Positions 13,574 through 19,010 of a stretch of DNA of 19,010 bases are shown one piece after another (the stretch's first letter is position 1; the number at the start of each line of letters is the position of its first letter). This DNA is from Deltaproteobacteria bacterium (GTDB lineage: Bacteria > Myxococcota_A > JAADFL01). Location of the stretch: assembly GCA_013152945.1 (NCBI GenBank), contig JAADFL010000001.1, positions 1 through 19,010 on the forward strand. The letters run 5' to 3'. Below the pieces are notes generated by a model. It searched no databases. It saw only the letters and a list, made by a program, of their open reading frames with translations, and was not told the DNA's origin. The position numbers were made by a program, and so were the translations under genes.

Positions 13574-15058
13574 CTACCTGTCCCTGATGGACAGCAAGCC
13601 TTTCATAGTGCCAAGGTACGCAGTGCCGTCCGGACTGATTGCCATCGGCGGTCCGAAATTGGCATAGTCCAGGCCGATACCGGTTGGAATCTTGAATCTC
13701 GTCTCCCCGGTCCCTGCATCTATGGCTGTAAAGAAAAAGCGATAGTCTCCCGCCTCTTCCACGTATTTGTACGTGTACACATAAAGAAGCCCGTTCAAAA
13801 GGGAAACCTTTGGCAATACCTGGGAAGACTTCTCCCTGCTCCTCCAGACCTGCCTGCAGGTGAACCCTCCCTTACCATCCGGGAGCATGTCCACTCTTGC
13901 CAGGTTTCCCACGTGATTCATCCAACACCTCCCCGGTTTCAAAACACTCGCTCTGTCGATACCGTAATTATTGTCTATTATTACCGAGTACTCCAACCCT
14001 TGAGGGCCCGCCCTCACCCATCCGGGCATGGCGTTTTCAGTAGTACTCTCGTTGTCGTCGAATACCGGGACCTTACATGCGATCTCTCCGTCCTTCCGCT
14101 GGATGAACAGTACATTCATCCTGGGATCCGCGTTGTCGGTTATGGCAACCATATCGCCGAACACCTGGGGCGTTGAACCCGAGCCCTGGTTGAAATTGCC
14201 GGGTTTGACGCGGCTGCCTCGATCATACTCGGCCCGCCAGTCCATTTCAGGTTCACCGTCCATGCCCGCGTGGAAGCGATACATTGCATGATCACTCAAT
14301 ATATAGGCCCCGTCCTCTGCAACGGCGAACGAGTTTTCCAGTTCCTCTCCTTGCAACAGTGTGGTTTCCACCTTGCCGCTTTCCTGTTCCAGCGTGCCCA
14401 CCACACCGTACCTTGTCGTGAACCAAAGCCACCTGCCCGACCAGTCGGTAAGAGCCATCTGCACATGGTCCATTGCAGGCGGTTCCATTTTCACTACATA
14501 CGAAGATAGGTCGTACCTTTTGACCCGGACGAATTTCGAAGTCTCGTTGTCAAATCTAATTATCTGCAAGGCATTTTCAGAATCTGCAAAAATTATTCGT
14601 TCATGGTTGTCCATAACAAAATAGGCGGCGCCCGAGGTATCGTTGTACGGAAACAGCGGATCCATGGGATCGCGCGACGGTAGATCGTAGGATGCTATAA
14701 CATCCAATGAAACAGGATCCAGCATCAAAAACTTGTAGTTCAACATGCTCGCATCCACGGTTATCATTCTACCCATGGAGTCGAAGGTCATTGTTACACA
14801 CGTATTCATACCATCGGTATAGCTCTTCAGTTTCGTTTCCGGATTCAAGTCCTGCGGCCCTGCATATTCATATGTATCGGTCATGTATGCATCATCATGC
14901 ATGTTGTTACTGCCGTTAGGCCCCAGAAATGGATGCTGCGGCACTGCGAGGTGGGGCAACTTTCCCGGCAGGTTCTTGAAACCGCTTTCTTGGTTTGAAC
15001 AACCGGGTAACAACATGGATAATTGAATCAACGTCGCTATCAACGATATTTTTTTCAT
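13574..15058 (-). CDS. Lipoprotein with predicted beta-propeller fold
   Basis: The 494-residue product begins with a lipoprotein signal sequence ending in L-L-P-G-C with the acylated cysteine at 20; Pro at -2 is slightly unusual. The rest is rich in short beta strands and turns with DG and SPDGTAY motifs. The ending A-I-S-P-D-G-T-A-Y-L-G-T (about 476-487) is typical of PQQ-like or quinoprotein beta-propellers. A conserved-looking H-P-F-L-G-P-N-G-S-N-N-M-H-D-D (42-56) follows the anchor. I do not recognise a named family or catalytic residues. ATG at 15058 has GGAG eight bases upstream. It follows the methyltransferase gene by six bp and is the last gene of the top6 operon. It is probably anchored in the outer or inner membrane facing the periplasm. 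Confidence 0.75.
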   Translation of the reverse strand: MKKISLIATLIQLSMLLPGCSNQESGFKNLPGKLPHLAVPQHPFLGPNGSNNMHDDAYMTDTYEYAGPQDLNPETKLKSYTDGMNTCVTMTFDSMGRMITVDASMLNYKFLMLDPVSLDVIASYDLPSRDPMDPLFPYNDTSGAAYFVMDNHERIIFADSENALQIIRFDNETSKFVRVKRYDLSSYVVKMEPPAMDHVQMALTDWSGRWLWFTTRYGVVGTLEQESGKVETTLLQGEELENSFAVAEDGAYILSDHAMYRFHAGMDGEPEMDWRAEYDRGSRVKPGNFNQGSGSTPQVFGDMVAITDNADPRMNVLFIQRKDGEIACKVPVFDDNESTTENAMPGWVRAGPQGLEYSVIIDNNYGIDRASVLKPGRCWMNHVGNLARVDMLPDGKGGFTCRQVWRSREKSSQVLPKVSLLNGLLYVYTYKYVEEAGDYRFFFTAIDAGTGETRFKIPTGIGLDYANFGPPMAISPDGTAYLGTMKGLLSIRDR

Positions 15059-15064
15059 CTCTCT

Positions 15065-15733
15065 TTAACTCCGGCCTTTTACCTGCGGCGTACCCGGTTC
15101 GAGAACAGCCAAGATATAGAGACCCATAAAAAAAGACCTTTGGAGAGGCAAGAGCAACCTGGCGAGCCAGTACGGAGTCCTGTTCTGTGTAAAGGCCCCG
15201 AATCCCGTCATTTCGCGCACACCAAGACCGGCTCGAACAGCCATGTCCTCTATCAACCAGGGGAATGAAAAAAGTCCTCCGAGTTCCTCTTTTGCCACCA
15301 ATGAGAAAAACACCTGTGCCGGGTTCAACGCATTCGGTTCGATGAGCAGGACGTTCCTTCTCGATACCCGGCGTGCTTCTTTCAATATTATTACCGGCCT
15401 TTTCACGTGGTGCAGAATATTTGCAACCAGGACGAAATCGAAACTATCGTCCCGGAAAGGCAGCATTTCGCCCAGGGCCGCAACCCTGAGTGCCGCCGGG
15501 TTGCGTGCAAGCTGGTTCCTGAAGGCATCCAGCGCCACGAGGCGCCGCGACCTCTTCAATAGTTGGAAGCTGAACACGCCCGGTCCTGCTCCTATTTCCA
15601 GCAGGGAGGAGCCATCTACTTTGATCCGTTCCAAAAACCAGGATAACATGGTCCGGCCATATAGCCTTGCGGCCCTGTGATCACCCGGTCTGTACTCGAT
15701 TTTCGAGAAATATTCTTTTTCCTGTTCGTTCAA
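15065..15733 (-). CDS. SAM-dependent class I methyltransferase (Methyltransf_11 type)
   Basis: The 222 residues contain motif I LLEIGAGPG (44-52), the acidic residue at the end of strand 2 (D69), and the post-motif FRDDSFDFVLVANILHHV (93-110) typical of small-molecule or lipid methyltransferases. The C-terminal third is rather hydrophobic and aromatic (about 175-212), which could bind a lipid or hydrophobic substrate or touch the membrane (inference). The start is TTG at 15733, with AGGAG six bases upstream. It lies 25 bp after top6A and 6 bp before the lipoprotein gene, so it is probably co-transcribed with both. The substrate is unknown. Confidence 0.85.
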   Translation of the reverse strand: MNEQEKEYFSKIEYRPGDHRAARLYGRTMLSWFLERIKVDGSSLLEIGAGPGVFSFQLLKRSRRLVALDAFRNQLARNPAALRVAALGEMLPFRDDSFDFVLVANILHHVKRPVIILKEARRVSRRNVLLIEPNALNPAQVFFSLVAKEELGGLFSFPWLIEDMAVRAGLGVREMTGFGAFTQNRTPYWLARLLLPLQRSFFMGLYILAVLEPGTPQVKGRS

Positions 15734-15758
15734 TCAAGACTCCTCGATGCCGGGCTCT

Positions 15759-16922
15759 TCACGGCAGGAATGAACCCGGCTTGGATAACTTATCGGGAAG
15801 ATATTTTTCGATCACGTAGTTCAGCCCCCACTTGGCCAGGGCCTGTTGCTCGGCCCTTACTCCCATGCTGAGCATGAGTTCAATAGCCTTGCGCCACTTC
15901 TTGTGATGGATGAAAAACGGGTCGTTCTTCAGGGCGTCCCTGGCCCGCTTGATGTCCACCTCTTTGAGCGGATGGGTGGGCAAGTCATAATCATTGATAT
16001 CCATTGGAGTGACGCCCAGGAACCTTGCCTTGGGAACACAAAAAAAACGGTTGATATGGGCCGCATTGCCTGAGCCTACCTTCAATGTCCTATAAATATT
16101 GGACATGCCGTACGGATCGCAATCAACAAATGCATAAACCGGTATGTCGGCTTGTTCCGCGAGTTTTCTAACAAACCGCCTGGTAGCCCTTGTAGGAACT
16201 CCTGCCATGGAAATGAGGATACAATTCCAGGTTTTCCAAAACTTGTGCGACTGGAGCCTTTGGAACATGCCACCGGTCTCGATACACAAAATGAAATCCG
16301 CCTTGGTTTCGAATGACAGGTGCTCGACCGTGGAAGGAATCGAATACGCCCCTGTGCCGAATTTCGTGCAATCAATCCTTACCACTTCTCCTGATTCCGG
16401 GTCGGGATCCAGCACGACCAGTTCGCCTGCCACGGCTCCGCCATGCTCGTCCGGCACGAACTTGAGCTGTTCCCTTGATACACCATCAATGGAAAACATG
16501 GCCTCGATATCGTCCATGACCGTGTCTGATTCGAACTGATCCATAAAAGCGGCATCTCCCCAGTTCTTCGATTGGTAGTATGCGTCCCTCTTTGTAGCAA
16601 AATCCCTAGTCTCGATCAGTTCCTTTGACAAGGCCATCATCTTGAAGGTCTGGGCAAAGGTCTTTGCGGTAGTCACGCTCAATGTCCTGACTTTTCTCGT
16701 CCTTCCTATTTCAAAGTAACCCCTCGACACGTCGTACCTGACGTTAGACAGAGACCTCACCGGCAGTTTCAGTTCAGGCTTGGAGCCTTTTTCAATCCGT
16801 TTGAACACCTTTCGGGCCTGGAGTGTGATAGCATTCGAAGCGACCTTGTCAAGGAACATGCTCCTCTTCCCGGGGTCATCCTTGGTTTTAGCGGTCCTAC
16901 CTTTTTTTTTCTTACCTGCCAT
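15759..16922 (-). CDS. top6A: DNA topoisomerase VI subunit A (Spo11-like)
   Basis: The A subunit cuts both DNA strands in the A2B2 type IIB topoisomerase. This 387-residue protein has the 5Y-CAP segment ATKRDAYYQSKNW (109-121), with the catalytic tyrosine at 115 or 116. Its Toprim domain carries the metal site Glu215 (ILCIETGG) and D267-x-D269 (FVDCDPYGMSNIYR), as in archaeal Topo VI A. A lysine-rich N-terminus (3-23) precedes the winged-helix region. The length is close to archaeal A subunits (about 360-390). ATG 16922 has GGAG six bases upstream. The gene follows top6B by 12 bp. All key residues are present, so the enzyme should be active. In bacteria this family is sporadic and usually ascribed to transfer from archaea. 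Confidence 0.95.
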   Translation of the reverse strand: MAGKKKKGRTAKTKDDPGKRSMFLDKVASNAITLQARKVFKRIEKGSKPELKLPVRSLSNVRYDVSRGYFEIGRTRKVRTLSVTTAKTFAQTFKMMALSKELIETRDFATKRDAYYQSKNWGDAAFMDQFESDTVMDDIEAMFSIDGVSREQLKFVPDEHGGAVAGELVVLDPDPESGEVVRIDCTKFGTGAYSIPSTVEHLSFETKADFILCIETGGMFQRLQSHKFWKTWNCILISMAGVPTRATRRFVRKLAEQADIPVYAFVDCDPYGMSNIYRTLKVGSGNAAHINRFFCVPKARFLGVTPMDINDYDLPTHPLKEVDIKRARDALKNDPFFIHHKKWRKAIELMLSMGVRAEQQALAKWGLNYVIEKYLPDKLSKPGSFLP

Positions 16923-16934
16923 TTGAAACTCCGC

Positions 16935-18497
16935 CTACATCTTCCTGCTTCTTTCCAGCATGTTCGTCAACTGCTCGACAACTTGGTCCCTCTTCTTCGG
17001 GGACAGGGAAAGTATCTCCTGCAATGCATCTCCTACGTACGGCAGGTACTTGGCTATGTAAGTTCTTTTCCTGTGTTCATCCGCCTCGCGCTTTCCCCGC
17101 CTGATGTGGGCGGACAGTTTTCTGCCGCATTCCTGCAAGGCGAGCCTCACGTCTTTGAGCAACTCCGGGTAGTGGGCGATAGCTTCTTTTGATTCGCTCG
17201 TAAACGGGACCCATACACTCGCAATGTGCACAAAGATCACAAGAGGCCCTGAAGGCAAGGCTCCACGCGCCTGCTGCAAACCGTACCCGCGCCATGATGT
17301 TGTCAGCACCGCCTTGGTAATACCGCAGCCCCCGGCCTGGTACAGCAGGGGTACACGGTTGGCATATCGTATCACCCTGGCCAGGCCGTCCGATTCCAGT
17401 GCCCCTCCATAAGCCAAGCCCACCTCTACCTGAAAGGGGTTACCCCTGTACACGGACGGAGGCCTTGTCCTTGCCACATACCAATCAGCAGGCACGAGTT
17501 TCTTCATGCCCGACAAGATGGCGTCTTCACCTATTGGAGAAAGGCAATTCGTGGGAGGGGCCATTATCTTGACCTTTGGTATGGCCCTGAACAGGCTTTC
17601 CACCTCCCTGGAGGCCACGTGCCTGGGCGAACGTTTCTCCGGTATACCTGCCTCTTTTAAAATACTGCGCCCAACATTATCGCTCACCCTGGAAAAATCG
17701 CTCTTCAAGGCTGCAAGCACGGTCCTGGACTTGGAATCCCTTAACATCCTGGCGAGTATTCCGAGTTCCACGCCGTATGGATGCGGTTTTATCTCTCTCG
17801 CCTCCACTGGAAGCTCCTCCGTGGATCTCTCGTATGTGACCTCGTCACCCTTGGGTGTTCTGTATTCGATCCTTGCATGCGGATTTGCCATTGCGGTCTG
17901 CACCATGTACTCGTCCACCGAGTGCTGTCCCTTGCGATAGACCGCCTCGAGTTCCATGGTCACCCTTGTACCGTGCTTCTTGTCCCATTCTATTTCCTTG
18001 TCCTTGAGCACGCTTGGCGCATTTCGTTTTGTATCAATGGCGACCTCTAGTTGGTGTGGTTCCCTGGACGCCCCTGTCCTCGTGATTATAAGCACGGGTT
18101 TGCCGGTCGTGAGCTGTGCGTACATACCGGCCGCCGAGATCCCGATGCCCTGTTGTCCCCTGCTTTGCTTAAGCCTATGGAACTTTGAGCCGTAGAGCAG
18201 TTTGCCGAATATCTTCGGGACCTGCTTCCTTATGATTCCGGGACCATTATCTTCGACGGTCACCATGTACCTGTCTTCCGCCAGTGCATCGAGTTCAACC
18301 TTGATTTCAGGAAGAATGCCAGCCTCTTCACAAGCATCCAGGCTGTTGTCTACTGCTTCTTTTACAGCAGTAAGGAGGGCTTTTGAAGGGCTGTCAAAAC
18401 CCAACAGGTGGCGATTCTTGGTGAAAAACTCACTAATGGATATCTCACGTTGCCTGTTGGCTAGGTCTGCTGCACTTGCTCTTCTTTTTACCGCCAT
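16935..18497 (-). CDS. top6B: DNA topoisomerase VI subunit B (GHKL ATPase)
   Basis: Subunit B binds ATP, dimerises as a gate, and drives strand passage through the break made by subunit A. The 520 residues show the GHKL Bergerat fold: N-box E47-x-x-D50-N51 ([12 protein letters not shown]), G1 VEDNGPGI (81-88) and G2 [13 protein letters not shown] (112-124). The Topo VI-specific [12 protein letters not shown] (313-324) and [17 protein letters not shown] (381-397) follow. The WKxY motif of the transducer domain, which supplies the switch lysine to ATP in characterised enzymes, reads W402-R-G-Y405 here. The length matches the Sulfolobus type without the C-terminal Ig-like extension. GGGAG ten bases upstream supports ATG 18497. 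This is the first gene of the operon, behind a good promoter. Confidence 0.95.
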   Translation of the reverse strand: MAVKRRASAADLANRQREISISEFFTKNRHLLGFDSPSKALLTAVKEAVDNSLDACEEAGILPEIKVELDALAEDRYMVTVEDNGPGIIRKQVPKIFGKLLYGSKFHRLKQSRGQQGIGISAAGMYAQLTTGKPVLIITRTGASREPHQLEVAIDTKRNAPSVLKDKEIEWDKKHGTRVTMELEAVYRKGQHSVDEYMVQTAMANPHARIEYRTPKGDEVTYERSTEELPVEAREIKPHPYGVELGILARMLRDSKSRTVLAALKSDFSRVSDNVGRSILKEAGIPEKRSPRHVASREVESLFRAIPKVKIMAPPTNCLSPIGEDAILSGMKKLVPADWYVARTRPPSVYRGNPFQVEVGLAYGGALESDGLARVIRYANRVPLLYQAGGCGITKAVLTTSWRGYGLQQARGALPSGPLVIFVHIASVWVPFTSESKEAIAHYPELLKDVRLALQECGRKLSAHIRRGKREADEHRKRTYIAKYLPYVGDALQEILSLSPKKRDQVVEQLTNMLERSRKM

Positions 18498-18524
18498 GTT
18501 TCATCAACTCCCGCATCAACAGGC
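18498..18524 (-). other. 5' leader of the top6B operon with ribosome binding site
   Basis: The leader just before the top6B ATG carries GGGAG ten bases upstream. If the promoter at 18570-18598 is used, the full leader is about 65 nt and includes the palindrome at 18525-18536. No riboswitch or small ORF is visible. Confidence 0.45.
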
Positions 18525-18536
18525 CCTAATATTAGG
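18525..18536. promoter_or_regulatory. 12-bp perfect palindrome in the top6B leader, possible operator
   Basis: CCTAATATTAGG is a perfect palindrome, extended by a further GG/CC pair after one mismatched base on each side (18522-18523 and 18538-18539). It lies about 30-40 bp downstream of the predicted transcription start and about 28 bp before the ATG, a fitting place for a repressor roadblock. The regulator is unknown. Confidence 0.45.
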
Positions 18537-18569
18537 ACCGCGCAACAATAGAAAGCCTCTCGGCCGGAG

Positions 18570-18598
18570 AACATAGGGATACTATGCATTTGTGTCAA
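18570..18598 (-). promoter_or_regulatory. Sigma70-type promoter of the top6B-top6A-methyltransferase-lipoprotein operon
   Basis: On the minus strand a perfect -35 TTGACA (18598-18593) and a -10 TATGTT (18575-18570, four of six consensus positions) are separated by exactly 17 bp. The expected start of transcription is near 18563, about 65 nt before the top6B ATG. The -35 box begins two bases from the end of the repeat tail at 18601. Confidence 0.65.
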
Positions 18599-18600
18599 TA

Positions 18601-18652
18601 CGAACTCCCCCGAACTCCCCACCCTTCGAACTCCCCACCCAAGTTGATTTTT
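18601..18652 (-). repeat. Third repeat end: terminus with CGAACTCCCC tail
   Basis: CGAACTCCCC occurs at 18601-18610, 18611-18620 and 18627-18636, and the last two are part of a 14-bp duplication (CGAACTCCCCACCC). It is followed by CACCCAAGTTGATTTTTC (18635-18652), which in reverse complement matches the GAAAATCAACCTGGGTGGGG ends of copies 1 and 2. I see no clear match to the body of copies 1 and 2 beyond the terminus, and no opposite terminus before the window ends. Confidence 0.65.
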
Positions 18653-18873
18653 CATGTTTCGCTTTTTAAGGGCCGAATTAATACATGGCATGCATGTAAT
18701 AACCTGCAAAGGGGCTTATATTGTTGATTTGGATGAAAGGTTTTCAGCACCAGAGCACCAGGCATGGCAAACAACACATATGAAACCATAAAAAACAGGA
18801 AATGTACGCTCCCTGGCCTTTGGCAAGTACAAGATCCGGTGTTCAATTCATGAGGGCAAGGACTATTAATCAG
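18653..18873. other. Unassigned AT-richer stretch
   Basis: Between the third repeat end and the partial ORF at the window edge I see no credible gene, RNA or promoter. Short frames on both strands lack ribosome binding sites and recognisable motifs. If the flanking ORF is the element's transposase, this would be the element's 3' untranslated part. Confidence 0.3.
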
Positions 18874-19010
18874 CTATCCCGGCCCAACTGTTTTGCAAGG
18901 AGCCTCTTCGCATCTTACTCCGGCCAATACCCGCAATTTATACGTCCCAAAAGGAAACAACACCTTGTTCTTGCCCTTTCGCCACTTGCTTAAGGCTGCC
19001 CTGTACTTCA
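18874..19010 (-). CDS. C-terminal fragment of an unidentified ORF, possibly transposase-related (partial)
   Basis: An uninterrupted minus-strand frame of about 45 codons enters from the right edge and stops at TAG (18876-18874). It includes W-R-K-G-K-N-K-V-L-F-P-F-G-T-Y-K-L-R-V, then A-G-V-R-C. The basic, aromatic F-P-x-G-T-Y-x-x-R-V pattern reminds me of C-termini of transposase-associated proteins in deltaproteobacterial genomes, but I cannot name the family with certainty. It points toward the repeat end at 18652, so it could be the protein that mobilises the repeats (inference). Most of the gene is outside the window. Confidence 0.35.
   Translation of the reverse strand, partial: KYRAALSKWRKGKNKVLFPFGTYKLRVLAGVRCEEAPCKTVGPG

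Noticed and set aside
18802-18993. 63-codon plus-strand frame
   Set aside because: No ribosome binding site or motif, and the opposite frame at 18874-19010 looks more protein-like.
1-19010. tRNA, rRNA or known riboswitch
   Set aside because: No cloverleaf, rRNA signature or recognisable riboswitch core was seen on either strand by eye; a covariance-model search would be needed to exclude small RNAs.

Overview
The window looks like a chromosomal segment of a Gram-negative bacterium. It carries the LPS-export permeases LptF and LptG, a lipoprotein with a lipobox and an exported DsbA-like protein, beside ordinary purine-synthesis genes. The gene repertoire resembles the former Deltaproteobacteria (Desulfobacterota, Myxococcota, Bradymonadota or similar): a CoA-transferase fused to a GNAT domain, a zinc-ribbon/TPR membrane protein, and G-rich palindromic intergenic repeats. 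I cannot fix the phylum. The feature that does not fit a standard bacterium is a complete DNA topoisomerase VI operon (B then A subunit), an enzyme typical of archaea and plants and sporadic in bacteria.

Layout. 1-1587 holds one small gene (DUF302, minus strand) between two copies of a dispersed palindromic repeat of about 290 bp. The repeat has 10-11 bp inverted termini and G/C-skewed tandem repeats outside each end. 1588-8431 is a tightly packed minus-strand cluster read as [zinc-ribbon/TPR protein]-purD-purE-lptF-lptG, with overlapping start and stop codons at two junctions. 8432-8668 is a divergent intergenic region with a dyad and one arm of a 44-bp inverted duplication. 8669-9556 is the only plus-strand gene I accept, a DsbA-like exported oxidoreductase. 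It converges on a minus-strand pair (13408-9577): a CoA-transferase/GNAT fusion whose 3' end overlaps a FakA-FakB-like (DhaL + DegV) fusion. 13574-18497 is a minus-strand operon read as top6B-top6A-methyltransferase-lipoprotein, preceded by a good sigma70-type promoter and a 12-bp palindrome. Immediately upstream of that promoter lies a third repeat end. The window ends in what looks like the C-terminal part of an unidentified, possibly transposase-related, ORF.

How the genes relate. lptF/lptG would form the LptB2FG permease with an LptB encoded elsewhere; purD and purE act in de novo IMP synthesis. The FakAB-like fusion would combine a fatty-acid kinase with its acyl-carrying protein, and its overlap with an acyl-CoA transferase gene suggests joint expression in acyl-group metabolism (inference). 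Topo VI A and B would form the A2B2 type IIB topoisomerase; the methyltransferase and lipoprotein behind them are probably co-transcribed, but no functional link is visible.

The repeat family is the most unusual non-coding feature. Its five visible ends share a core (GAAAATCAAC), but each carries its own short tandem unit, and these tails lie exactly against gene boundaries: the lptG stop codon and the top6B -35 box.
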